From: CAYINU01 sp964364855
GTDB lineage: Bacteria > Margulisbacteria > Marinamargulisbacteria > CAYINU01
DNA: 47,510 nt
NCBI GenBank assembly: GCA_964364855.1
Contig: CAYINU010000006.1
Coordinates: forward strand, 1-47,510
Direction: 5' to 3'
Positions 24,995-34,400 of this stretch are shown one piece after another. The notes under the pieces were generated by a model. That model ran no database searches. It saw nothing but the letters and a program-made list of their open reading frames with translations, and had not been told where the DNA came from. The position numbers and the translations under genes were made by a program. Position 1 is the stretch's first letter. Each line of letters starts with the position of its first letter.

Positions 24995-25762
24995 CTAAAA
25001 AATAGTTTTCACGGCCAAACTGGCCAATAATCCAACCAGCGCCAATATGAGAACCAAGCGCACGAGGCCATCTCCTTTTTTCATGGCCAAATGACTGCCA
25101 GCAAAATTTCCGGCCATGGACCCAAGGGCCAAGGGAATGCCCAGCATATATAAAATTTTGCCATTCACCATAAATACAATCAGCGCACCCACATTGGAAA
25201 CCAGGTTGAACGCCTTGGCATTGGCCGAAGACGCGATGAGCGACATGCCCAATAACACGTGAAAGGCGATCACCAAGAAACTCCCAGACCCGGGACCAAA
25301 AAACCCGTCATAAAACCCGATCACCAGGCCGATGAGCGGGATGATGATCCCATAATCCCGTTTGCGCAGTGCGTCCAAGCTTTTTAGCGATTTTTTCGGG
25401 TAGAGCACGGCCACAGCAGCAACGGGCAGCAGTATCATCACCACTTTTGCGACCATGTCTTGTGGAACCAGCAGGAGGCACTTGGAGCCCAACGCGGCCC
25501 CCACCCAAGTTAACAACGCACCGTAGGCCACCACTTTGAGGGAAATTTTTCCTTTGCGATAAAAATTAGCCGTTGCCACCGATGTTCCCATGGTTGACAC
25601 CAGCTTGTTGGTCGCCAGGGCCAGCGTCGGCGGAATACCGGCCAACAAATAGGCCGGGATCATCAGCAGGCCCCCGCCACCGGCAATACTATCGATAAAT
25701 CCCGCGGCAAATGCCACGCCGGTGAGCAAGCCAACAACAGGTAAACTGATTACGACCTCCAA
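24995..25762 (-). CDS. TSUP-family (TauE/SafE) permease
   Basis: The 255-residue membrane protein has eight or so hydrophobic segments. The family hallmark appears twice in inverted halves: GFIDSIAGGGGLLMIPAYL near the N-terminus and GFYDGFFGPGSGSFLVIAF in the middle. TSUP proteins move small sulfur or organic anions (sulfite, sulfoacetate, taurine-derived compounds); the substrate cannot be read from sequence. Its first 13 bases overlap the end of the upstream flavoprotein gene, so the two are co-expressed. Confidence 0.92.
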   Translation of the reverse strand: MEVVISLPVVGLLTGVAFAAGFIDSIAGGGGLLMIPAYLLAGIPPTLALATNKLVSTMGTSVATANFYRKGKISLKVVAYGALLTWVGAALGSKCLLLVPQDMVAKVVMILLPVAAVAVLYPKKSLKSLDALRKRDYGIIIPLIGLVIGFYDGFFGPGSGSFLVIAFHVLLGMSLIASSANAKAFNLVSNVGALIVFMVNGKILYMLGIPLALGSMAGNFAGSHLAMKKGDGLVRLVLILALVGLLASLAVKTIF

Positions 25763-26946
25763 AACAGAAAATTCAAGGTCAAAAACCGCAGGACGCGCAG
25801 CGGAGTCAGGGTCTTTTTAAAATCCAATTTTTCTTCCAGAATCCCGGCCAAGGTTTTCCTGACTTTGGCCGAGCGGCCAGCATACCGCACCAAGAACTCA
25901 AAAAACCACGGCCGATAAGCCCATTTTTCAGCCAACTTATACCATTTGTATTGGGGTGCCAACAGACTTTGAAGCCGGTCCGGATAATGATGCAGGTATT
26001 CAAAATTGTCGGTTTTCACGGCTTCTGCAATGATCTCGGCAGCCAGCAATCCCGACTCCATGGCCTTGCCGATCCCCTCTCCCGTCAAGGGAAACGTGGT
26101 ACCGATGGTCTCGCCTACGGCCACCACACGGTTCCGTACAGCATGCGCCCCGGTAAGGCCCGTACGCAGCATCGCCGCCCTCGGCTCCTCTATCCACTCT
26201 CCGCCGGCCAACAGATCGCGGGCCACGGGAAAGGTGTCTACCCAGATTTTGAGGAGTTTTTTGAGATCCGGATGGGCATCCGTTTGGCTATAAGACACCC
26301 CACAACCGACATTGTATTGGCCGCCAGGCAGGGGGAAAATCCACCCATACCCCGCGGGATGGACATCCGTAGCGGGAATGAGTTGGATGATGACTTCGGG
26401 AATACGCAGCGTCGAGCGCACATATCCCCGGATTGCCACCGCGGTTGCAACCATTCGGTCCACCATACCCAACCGGTGCAGTAGACCCACATTGGCCCCC
26501 GTCGCCACGACCACCACTTTGGTGTCATACACAGCCGTTTCGGTTCGGACTTTGGCGCCATCCACGGTATTGTCGATGGATTGCACCAACCCTTGTTCAA
26601 ATACCGCGCCGTTTTCGCGGGCATGGTCAAGCAATAGCTGGTCCAAGTCCCGCCGCTTGGCGATGACAAAGGGGCTTTCGATATCCATGGCATTCATGCT
26701 TGGGGTGTAGACCCGTAACACCGATGCCGGCTGGCCGATGCCCAAAACCTGTTGATATAATCCAGCGCGCTCGAGGACGTTAAGCGAATCCGGAATCAGA
26801 CCGTCGCCGCAAACCTTGTCGCGGGGAAAATCGACCCGGTCCAGCAACAAGACCCGCAGACTTTGTCGGGCCAGAGCTGCGGCCGCCATCGACCCCGCCG
26901 GACCGGCACCGACGACCACCACATCCCAGACCTGCTGAAACGCCAT
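25750..26946 (-). CDS. Geranylgeranyl-reductase-family FAD oxidoreductase
   Basis: The 398-residue flavoprotein opens with a Rossmann fold VVGAGPAGSMAAAALARQ and the acidic residue ending beta-2 (LLLDR). The family-specific blocks follow: KVCGDGLIPDSL at about 45, GYGWIFPLPGGQYNVGCG at about 200 and the second FAD motif VVAVGETIGTTFPLTGEGIG near 280. Such enzymes reduce isoprenoid double bonds or act as related FAD monooxygenases/dehydrogenases. No other isoprenoid gene is nearby. It overlaps the TSUP permease gene downstream. Confidence 0.88.
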   Translation of the reverse strand: MAFQQVWDVVVVGAGPAGSMAAAALARQSLRVLLLDRVDFPRDKVCGDGLIPDSLNVLERAGLYQQVLGIGQPASVLRVYTPSMNAMDIESPFVIAKRRDLDQLLLDHARENGAVFEQGLVQSIDNTVDGAKVRTETAVYDTKVVVVATGANVGLLHRLGMVDRMVATAVAIRGYVRSTLRIPEVIIQLIPATDVHPAGYGWIFPLPGGQYNVGCGVSYSQTDAHPDLKKLLKIWVDTFPVARDLLAGGEWIEEPRAAMLRTGLTGAHAVRNRVVAVGETIGTTFPLTGEGIGKAMESGLLAAEIIAEAVKTDNFEYLHHYPDRLQSLLAPQYKWYKLAEKWAYRPWFFEFLVRYAGRSAKVRKTLAGILEEKLDFKKTLTPLRVLRFLTLNFLFWRS

Positions 26947-26994
26947 AGCGTAAGAGTAGGATCAGACTAAAGCCACTGTCAACGCGACGGGGAA

Positions 26995-27276
26995 TCAGAG
27001 TCCGGACTTTGGGGTTGCAGCATGTCTGGAATTCTGTCTACCGAAACGCCGCCAATATAACGGCGCTACTAAAAACAGCAGCGAAAGATGCAGGTTTGGA
27101 GCAACTTCGGCAAAGTTCTCAATAAAGTTGGTCTCCATTGCATTATCGGGTTGATGCTGTTCCATCAATCCTTGGAGCTGCTTCCACAATCCCAAAACCG
27201 CCTTTGAAAATGAAATGCACGCCATGTCCGCACTGCTGGTGGCCTGAACCGATGAAAACGATACATGCTTGTTCAT
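26995..27276 (-). CDS. Small unknown protein, one hydrophobic segment
   Basis: The 93-residue frame starts at ATG 27276 with AAAGGG about seven bases upstream. The first half is polar/helical, and a hydrophobic patch near residue 65-80 (LHLSLLFLVAPLYW) precedes a basic C-terminus. It is divergent from the ADP-ribosyltransferase gene, 189 bases away. No family is recognised; whether it is translated is moderately certain. Confidence 0.5.
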   Translation of the reverse strand: MNKHVSFSSVQATSSADMACISFSKAVLGLWKQLQGLMEQHQPDNAMETNFIENFAEVAPNLHLSLLFLVAPLYWRRFGRQNSRHAATPKSGL

Positions 27277-27465
27277 TGATAACCCTTTTCTAATGGTTTG
27301 CTAACAGATTTATCGCATGAGAAACAGTCCCCATTTCGGAAAAACGCATCCATTTTCATCACTTGGTTTTGGGTATTGGAAAATGGTATTCTCCGTCCGC
27401 TGTTTGTGCCGTGTCGGATTTGCCGGTTTTTGTTGAACTTTGCAATCACACATAAGGGGACCTTC

Positions 27466-29001
27466 ATGCACCACAAAACCGTCTCCTCTCCGCGCCCAAG
27501 CTCTGCCCCGCCCCGGCTGTCCCTTCCACAGTCGCAACCCGTCTGGGACCACGCAGAAACCACCCGCATGATCCAGGTGCTGAGTGATCGGGCTGCTATT
27601 TTTGATTTTCAGTCGTATTTGCGGCAGACTGCTCTCGGCTTTTTATATCCTCGCTCCAAAGCCACCCGGGCATTGGATGGGACAGTTGCACGGTGTTTTG
27701 AGAGATTCCAACGCTTGTGTCTTGCCGCCGCAGGTGGTGAATTGGGCCCCGGTGAAGCCCTTTATTGCATTAAACAATGCCACGAGAATTTGCAAGCCGG
27801 CGTTTCTCAGCGAGATGCGGACAAAGGCAGAGTGGGTAAACGGTCTTTGTTGATCGGTACGGTGATGCAGTTTATTTATGCAGCGCGGCAAGATATCGAT
27901 CTCGCATTACACAACTTGTATGCCATCTGCAAGTGGGTGGAAAAGCAGTTTATAAAAAGTGCTCTCCAGTTACGCGCCGTCCAAGTCACTTCCCGTCACT
28001 ATGACCCTATTTTAGAAAAGAATGTGACCTATTCCTACGGACAGGCATGCCGGCGTTATGAAACGGCAAGCCGCTATAGCACCGCATTGAGGACCTTCAC
28101 GACCGGACGGCTGGCTTTTCTGGCCGAACAATTGGCGCGGCTGGTAGAGGCCACACAGTTGTACCAACGCGGCCTTCCGGCCACGTTTTATAACTTGATC
28201 CATGGGTTGCCTGATGGCGAGTATTACACGGATCCGCAATTTATCGGCACACGATACCCCCGCCTTTTGTTGCCCAGCATCATTACCGAGGAAGCGGCCC
28301 ATCGCAGTCTTTCGTTATCCGCCATTTTTCGGCATACCGATTTTAACCGGATACGGATGACGGCATTTGAGCAAGATCAGTTCGAACAGCATATGGATCA
28401 TGAGCGCCACAGCGACTTTATCACCCGCCTCATGCAAGAGTGCCGCAATGTTCCCCTTGCAATGCGTGGACTGCATGCCTACACCCATTTCGGTTATCAG
28501 GTGATGAATACGTTACTTCGAGGCGGTGAGATCGGTTATGCGGCATTCTGGGAAAAAGCTGGGTCAAACCCCTCTCCCAGTGATCGGCACCGGTTTTTGA
28601 CCGATACGTTGTGGCTCATCCATTCGGCTTGTGACAGCCTTAACCGCCTGCCCGCCTTTCCACGCATGGGGGCACGCACCTATGTCTTTCGTGGCTGTCC
28701 TTTTGATCCAGAATTCATGGAGGACTACGTGGTGGGAGAGACGGTGTGCGAACGGGGATTTACGAGCACCTCGATGAGGTTATCCCGCGTTTTTTCCGGC
28801 ATGGTAACTTATGTAATCCGATGTTCTTCGGGAAAAGATGTCTCGGCCGTGGCTCGTTCTCAAACGGAACGGGAGGTTTTATTCCTTCCCAATACACGTT
28901 TTTTGGTTACGGGGGTCCAGTCCGCCGAACAGCTTCACTACCGAGACGGTGCCTGGAGTCAATTGGAAGGGTACGTCATCACCTTGAAGGAAGTGTCATG
29001 A
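27466..29001 (+). CDS. ADP-ribosyltransferase, R-S-E (arginine) class, with large unknown N-terminal domain
   Basis: The C-terminal 110 residues of this 511-residue protein carry all three signature regions of mono-ADP-ribosyltransferases. R409 lies in TYVFRG on the first strand, S434-T435-S436 in ERGFTSTSM, and E468-x-E470 in QTEREVLFLPNTRF. The ExE form predicts arginine modification using NAD+, as in ExoS/iota/VIP2-like toxins. Residues 1-395 are mostly helical and unrecognised, with a Pro/Ser-rich first 25 residues and no signal peptide. This is the layout of a translocated toxin. Start: ATG 27466 behind AAGGGGA. Its stop overlaps by four bases (ATGA) a 69-codon gene. The target, and whether it is a eukaryote or a rival bacterium, is unknown. 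Confidence 0.85.
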   Translation: MHHKTVSSPRPSSAPPRLSLPQSQPVWDHAETTRMIQVLSDRAAIFDFQSYLRQTALGFLYPRSKATRALDGTVARCFERFQRLCLAAAGGELGPGEALYCIKQCHENLQAGVSQRDADKGRVGKRSLLIGTVMQFIYAARQDIDLALHNLYAICKWVEKQFIKSALQLRAVQVTSRHYDPILEKNVTYSYGQACRRYETASRYSTALRTFTTGRLAFLAEQLARLVEATQLYQRGLPATFYNLIHGLPDGEYYTDPQFIGTRYPRLLLPSIITEEAAHRSLSLSAIFRHTDFNRIRMTAFEQDQFEQHMDHERHSDFITRLMQECRNVPLAMRGLHAYTHFGYQVMNTLLRGGEIGYAAFWEKAGSNPSPSDRHRFLTDTLWLIHSACDSLNRLPAFPRMGARTYVFRGCPFDPEFMEDYVVGETVCERGFTSTSMRLSRVFSGMVTYVIRCSSGKDVSAVARSQTEREVLFLPNTRFLVTGVQSAEQLHYRDGAWSQLEGYVITLKEVS

Positions 29002-29207
29002 AAAAACACGTCAGCACAGCAGCAGCATTGGCAGAAGAGTGCGAAGCGGCGTTGGCCGCATTGGGAGGCCAGCTACAGCAACTCGGTAACAAACTCTCCC
29101 CCCCCCGCCACCCGGAGAAAACCGCCCCCCCCCTCGGGCGTCCCAAACCAGTCAGACGACCGCCCCCACCCGGCCGCGATGTAGACACGTCCCGCACCGC
29201 GGGGTAA
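28998..29207 (+). CDS. 69-residue proline-tailed partner of the ADP-ribosyltransferase
   Basis: ATG 28998 overlaps the toxin stop (ATGA), a sign of translational coupling. Residues 1-33 form one amphipathic helix (ALAEECEAALAALGGQLQQL). The rest is a basic, proline-rich tail (RPKPVRRPPPPGRD) that resembles SH3-ligand sequences. Two nine-base C-tracts (29098-29106 and 29125-29133) lie in the tail region. No family is recognised. Candidate roles are immunity protein, secretion chaperone or targeting peptide; the coupling favours one that must match toxin dose. Confidence 0.6.
   Translation: MKKHVSTAAALAEECEAALAALGGQLQQLGNKLSPPRHPEKTAPPLGRPKPVRRPPPPGRDVDTSRTAG
29098..29133 (+). repeat. Two C9 tracts in the 69-codon gene
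   Basis: Runs of nine cytosines at 29098-29106 and 29125-29133. Slippage in either would change the frame and replace or truncate the proline-rich tail. Confidence 0.6.
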
Positions 29208-29222
29208 ACTTTGGCTTGTCTG

Positions 29223-29300
<78 letters not shown>

Positions 29301-29536
29301 AAAATTTGGCATTATCGACGATTTTCGCTCCGGTCATTTATACCGCCTTCGCTTCGCTCCGGCTCCTCGATAAATTCCCTCCGCGAGAAAACACCGTATC
29401 TGCCAAATCTAGCCATGCGCCTGGATTTCCTCTCCGGCCCCTTGGGCTTCGCTTAGAGATATCTCTTGAAATTGTCATCCCCCGTGAATCCCTAGGCCAT
29501 GGCCAATCCCTACGCCGCGACTTCTTCCCAGTCTCG

Positions 29537-29588
29537 GGTGCCCATTGAGCTGAGGGTCTTGAATGGCCAAAGCAGATCATGGGCACCC
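29537..29588. repeat. 10-bp perfect inverted repeat downstream of the GNAT-like gene
   Basis: GGGTGCCCAT (29537-29546) pairs with ATGGGCACCC (29579-29588) around a 32-base loop, overlapping the 3' end of the minus-strand gene. The rest of 29301-29576 has no gene; it shows TTCGCTCCGG twice as a direct repeat near 29324-29352. Confidence 0.45.
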
Positions 29589-30203
29589 ACGGTTAGCCAA
29601 ATACAATTTACTGATTTCTAAGTATCGCGGGGCCGATAAGCGGTTCAGCAGTTCTAACATGGGAGCGTTCCGAGCCATAAGCCTGGATGTATCGAGTGGA
29701 TACTCCTTAAAGCCAAGACGATTGCTAAATCGTAAACCTGCTGCGGAACAGACACGAAGCCATATCGTGTTAAAAAAAGTGGACTGTTGCGCATGTTTAT
29801 ACACTTGCTCCGACAAATCCGCCACCATCATCGGAAACGATTGGGAATTCCTTAATAACGTGATCTGTGTTAGATATAAATCGTGAGTTCCGACCAAGTC
29901 GGAATTCAAATGAGCTGTTGTCAGCTCTCCTTCTTTTAGCCCACCTGAAATCAAATCGGAAATCGCCGTGGGATTAGGTAAAAGAAAATGGAAATACCCC
30001 AGAAGGTGCTTCTCATTGAGGACTGCTCCCCACAAAGAAAAGGGAGTTTCTAAAAGCGGAGCCCATTGGTTGGCATTGCCAATCTCCGAAGGAGAAAGCA
30101 TGGGCATGGTCTCTTGATCGAGTCGGATCATCATCGCCGCCATGTCCGCCACCGACAAGCCATGTTGGGATAGGGTATATCGATTGGCCAATATCAAGGG
30201 CAT
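29577..30203 (-). CDS. Predicted GNAT-type acyltransferase-like protein
   Basis: The 208-residue protein has a plausible GNAT layout. An N-terminal helix precedes a beta region (LLETPFSLWGAVLNEKHLLGYFHFLLPN). A central DLYLTQITLLRNSQS strand leads to a long helix, and a C-terminal ...FFNTIWLRVCSAAGLRFSNR + LGFKEYPLDTSR gives the usual 'neighbouring residue, GF' ending. The pyrophosphate-binding RxxGxG/A loop is not clear, so it may be a divergent or non-catalytic member. It follows a membrane protein gene by ten bases on the same strand, so they are probably co-transcribed. Confidence 0.5.
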   Translation of the reverse strand: MPLILANRYTLSQHGLSVADMAAMMIRLDQETMPMLSPSEIGNANQWAPLLETPFSLWGAVLNEKHLLGYFHFLLPNPTAISDLISGGLKEGELTTAHLNSDLVGTHDLYLTQITLLRNSQSFPMMVADLSEQVYKHAQQSTFFNTIWLRVCSAAGLRFSNRLGFKEYPLDTSRLMARNAPMLELLNRLSAPRYLEISKLYLANRGCP

Positions 30204-30213
30204 AGCTTCTCTT

Positions 30214-31134
30214 TTACCTTTTCCTTTTGAGATGCCTCAAAAAAAGAGTTCCTAACGTAACGACAATGGCATTAGCAACAATGGCTAAAATTACAATGCC
30301 GATGACTTTTGTTTCGGCAGACAACACGATAGGAACCATGCCTGGAAAAAAACTTGTAAGTGCAAAAAGCAGGCTCATCATCACCCCGCCATTTAAACAA
30401 AACCCGGATTCGAACCGCATGACCCAAGCAAAGGCATGTGATAACGGGATGGCAGCCACATAATAAAATCCACACTGTCCCACTGCCATTCCAATCAATA
30501 GAACAAAAACGAGTGGTAGATCATGAAACTGACTTTTCAAAAGGGAAATGGCCATCATCACAAAGATAATTTCCAATTGAAAAAAAGCCGAAGCTGCCCC
30601 TACCAAAAAATAGATCAGCCAAGAGGCAGACGCTGTGGGTAAAAAATGAGAAATATGATGATATACGGCAGCCGATGTGAGAACACCATCCAAAACCGTC
30701 AACCCATAAATGATCCATGACAATCCCATCAAAACCGTCACCCAAGGACGGTATTTGGGATTCTTCACGACCACATAAGCCACGCTCAACAGGCCGGTAA
30801 CCCCCATCATCAAATCCGAAGACTCAAACACTAACACAAACAGGATAACGGTCATTCCAGCGTTGGCCCACGCCAAACTAAGGGCTGCATATAAGCGGGA
30901 AATGCCCTTCACCTCTAACAGCTCAGCGATAAGGGGAAAAAAGGATTCCTGAAGAATTCCCCCCAAAGAAAATCCAAAGGCCGAGCTCGGTAATGGATGT
31001 GAAATGCGGTCTTTTAAAAATGATCGCACAGGCGGGGTCAAGGCTTTTTGAGTCCCTGCAGACAAAAAATGAAACCCCATCATGGCCAACCCAACTGAGA
31101 ACAGCAAATGAAAAATCAGACTCTCAAAAAACAT
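30214..31134 (-). CDS. Multi-pass membrane protein distantly like Na/Pi cotransporters
   Basis: The 306-residue protein has about eight to nine hydrophobic segments. The start FFESLIFHLLFSVGLAMMGFHFLSAG and the segment SLGGILQESFFPLIAEL, with a second GAASAFFQLEIIFVMMAI about 130 residues later, look like the two inverted Na/Pi-cotransporter repeats (normally G..TxxxQSSSA). Here the QSSS signatures are replaced by QESF and QLEI, so phosphate transport is doubtful. It is followed after ten bases by the GNAT-like gene. The alternative is an unrelated membrane family. Confidence 0.55.
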   Translation of the reverse strand: MFFESLIFHLLFSVGLAMMGFHFLSAGTQKALTPPVRSFLKDRISHPLPSSAFGFSLGGILQESFFPLIAELLEVKGISRLYAALSLAWANAGMTVILFVLVFESSDLMMGVTGLLSVAYVVVKNPKYRPWVTVLMGLSWIIYGLTVLDGVLTSAAVYHHISHFLPTASASWLIYFLVGAASAFFQLEIIFVMMAISLLKSQFHDLPLVFVLLIGMAVGQCGFYYVAAIPLSHAFAWVMRFESGFCLNGGVMMSLLFALTSFFPGMVPIVLSAETKVIGIVILAIVANAIVVTLGTLFLRHLKRKR

Positions 31135-31325
31135 AGAGTCTCATGCTTTCTTCTGGGTTAGGTAATACGAAAAAAAACCAGCGTAACGGTGTTGGAGGTC
31201 GACATTGCATAGAGTTCGTTACCAGTTTGTCCGAAAAAAATAATTTACGCCAGACATCTGTCTTCCCACCTTAAAGACCGGATTAACGCACCGAACCGGA
31301 ACAGGGATCCCTTTTATGACTTATT

Positions 31326-31347
31326 ATTATAGCACCTTACCAAGGTG
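31326..31347 (-). promoter_or_regulatory. Minus-strand -10 with adjacent palindrome
   Basis: On the minus strand TATAAT (31331-31326) is preceded by CACCTT-GGT-AAGGTG (31347-31333), a 6+6 palindrome in the spacer position. No good -35 is seen. It could drive and control the membrane protein gene starting at 31134, across a 190-base leader. The remaining stretch 31135-31383 holds nothing else I can name. Confidence 0.3.
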
Positions 31348-31375
31348 ATATCGTGGATTTATGGAGCTCAAACCC

Positions 31376-31412
31376 TTGACTACACTCCATATAATCCGGG
31401 ATAATATGGAGT
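31376..31412 (+). promoter_or_regulatory. 29-base palindrome overlapping a plus-strand promoter-like sequence
   Basis: ACTCCATAT...ATATGGAGT (31384-31412) is a nearly perfect palindrome with matching inner ATCC/GGAT. TTGACT (31376-31381), 18 bases and GATAAT (31400-31405) form a promoter that reads antisense into the repeat-protein gene. No T-tract is present, so it is not a simple terminator for that gene, whose stop lies five bases away. Confidence 0.4.
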
Positions 31413-31416
31413 ATGG

Positions 31417-34400
31417 TTAAGAGGGGAGAGTTTCTTCCCAAAGCAGATCATGGGTGCCCATCAACAGCATCAGGATTTGGGACAGGGCATCGTCTTTTTT
31501 GAGTTGCGCAATCATGCCATTGACGCTCTGACGATGCAGCTTGAGCCATTTGCGTTGTTGTTCATCGGACTCCGCGAGACTGCCAGCCACCGCTTCCAAA
31601 ACCACGCTGGTGCCCTGGTTTTTTGTCGGCACGGCAATGACATCGCCCATCCGCATGGTCATGGTTCCATGGCGAGATGTGGCATCCCACTGCATTTTCG
31701 GAGAGGCGCCAGCAATACCTTCTTCTGCCGGGCCCATGTGACCCATCTGTTCTAAAATTGCCGTCAGCGCATCCGGCAAGCGGTCCACCGGAATCCGGGA
31801 TAGCAGCATCAACACCTGTGATAGCCGGTCTGGCGATAGGGCCACCAACCGTTGCAAGAGCGCATCTGCCGTCACGGGCCTGATAGATATGAAAATATGC
31901 TGTAGGGCCTGTAGGACCTTTGGTAGTTGGGCAGGAGGCAACTGACTCAGTTGAGCGGACAAAGCGGCCACCGTCTGGATGATGCGCGCTTGGACCGCGG
32001 GCGGCAGGGTCTGTACGGCCTTTACAACTGCAACCACGGTGGCCGCTCCCAAGTTCACCACAATCTGTTGCAGCCCGATGAGGGTTCTCGCTACCGATAC
32101 CGGTTGGAGCTGACCGGACTGCAGGGCCTGGGAAAAGACGGCCATCATCGGAACCAATACCTTCGCAACCTCCGGATGGCTACTCAGCTGGGCCATTGCC
32201 ACGACCACCTTTGCCTGGGTTACCGGTGGCAGCATCTGGATGACCTCCATCATGACCGCAACCGTCTTCGCCGGCAGTTGCGTGGCTAGCTGGTTCAACG
32301 CCACCACGGCTCTGGCAAATTGTGCCGCAGGTAGTTGCCCCGTCTGTACCGCAGACGCCAGTTGTACCACAACAGGCACCACCTCTTTGGCGACCGGATG
32401 GCTGCTCAGTTGTGCCAGCGCCACAACCACCTTCGCCTGGGTTACCGGCGGCAGCGTCTGGATGACCTCCATCATGACCGCAACCGTCTTCGCCGGCAGT
32501 TGCGTGGCTAGNNNNNNNNNNNNNNNNNNNNNNNNNNNNNNNNNNNNNNNNNNNNNNNNNNNNNNNNNNNNNNNNNNNNNNNNNNNNNNNNNNNNNNNNN
32601 NNNNNNNNNNNAACAGGCACCACCTCTTTGGCGACCGGATGGCTGCTCAGTTGTGCCAGCGCCACAGCCACTTTCATTTGCGTCACACCTGGTAGGGGTT
32701 TCAGCGCCTCCATCAAAGTTACCAGCGTCTGCACCGGAAGTTTGGCCAATGTACCGACACCCTCCACTTGGGTCATGGGGGGCAACGTTTTCATGGCGCC
32801 TATCAACGCTACTGCCGTCTGTGCTGGCAGCTGGGTGACCAAGTGATTTAATACCACCATGGCCTTGGCCATTTGCATGACAGGTAACTGGTCTTTCTGG
32901 ACCGCGGTCGCCAACTGTATCACCATCGGCATTACCTCCTTGGCAAGCGGATGGCTACTCAATTGTGTCAGCGCCACGACCACCTTCGCTTGGACTGTGG
33001 CCGGTAACGAGGCCAATGCCCCGGCAACCGTCCCTTGGGTCATGGGGGGTAACGTTTCCATGGCGCCTATCAACGCTACTGCTGTCTCTGTCGGTAACTG
33101 GGTGACCAACTGATTCAACGCCACCGTCACATTCGGAGTCTGAACAGACGAAAACAACGGGCTTGCGGCCATCGGCGCAATAGGTTGTGGGCGAGATTCG
33201 GCTACCACTGCGGATAATGCGGCCACACCTGGCTGCCGGACAGGGACGCTTGTCGCTGCGAGAACCGGGGTTGCCATGGGGTCTGCTGGAACAGCAGCCA
33301 CAGGAACCGGAACAACAGATAGAGGCGAGGATAGAGGCGAGCCAGACCGCACAACGGATGCGACGTGAGGTGTCAAGCTCGCGACCATCGGCACAGAAGA
33401 AGGCTGTGTGCGGGATGCAGTTGCCACTGCGGGCGACGTGGCCGCAGCTGGCTGCTGGATAGGCACGGGTGTCGCGACAAGAGCCGGGATTGCCATGGGG
33501 TCAGTGGGAACAGCGGTTACAGACACAACAGGCAGAAGCTGGTCACCCAATGCAACGGGTGCGGTTGTTACGGCGGGGGCCAGCGCTGAAGAAGACGAAT
33601 GTGTTCCTACTGTTTGGATGGGCTGCCTGCTGGAAACAGGTGGCGCGGCTGGCGTCGGTACCACTGCCGTATAAGATGACGAGGAATCGGTCGCGATAGT
33701 CCCATTGGGTTGGGGAGCGGGCAGTGGTTTTTGCACACCTGCGGGCAGGAGATCTGAGATATGCGGTAGTGTGACGGTCAGCCGAGCCTCTCCCATGACC
33801 AGTTGAAGGGTCACAGGTCCTTTGTCCGATGCCGCTATGGCATTTGGCACGGCTGCTTCGGTAGGTTTTGCAGCCGCGGCAGCCAGCTTTTGAGAAGGAA
33901 CGGCAGTATCCGTAGCATGTGCCTCCGTAGGAGCAGGCAGACCTAATTCAATACCGATGCGCTGTGCAATCGGACTTGATGTCGTGTCATGACCCAACAC
34001 CGCTGTCGGCAATGGTTTTGTTTCTGCTGCCGCACTGGCCGGCTTACCGGCTTCCGCTTCTGCCGCCGCCGCCGACGTTCCTCCCAAACCCAAGCCGGTA
34101 GACTGAGCACTTTCCTCAGCTTGCACGGCTTGTGCAATATAGGCTGCACGGGCTTGTGGGTCGTCTTGGATCTCTTTGGTTCGTGGGAGTTGCTCCACGA
34201 TGAGAGGCTCATATTGGTCTATATTATTTACTTCGTCTTGTGCAATCGAGACAACCAAACCCAGCGTATCTGCAAACCCTTCATTGGCCTCCAAAAAAGC
34301 CGCAAACTCCTCCTTTGTTAGTAAAACATCCAATACTTTCAAAAAATCTTTGAGTCCCAGTTTCCCTACTCCCTGAGAGAGGTCAGGAATATCTTTCCCC

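Noticed and set aside
32240..32695. Plus-strand frame through the N-run
   Set aside because: It is antisense to the repeat-protein gene and crosses an artificial gap. Its Cys/Ala/Thr-rich repeats mirror the 222-bp units.
31920..33125. CRISPR-like array
   Set aside because: The repeats are 222 bp, coding, continuous and without spacers.
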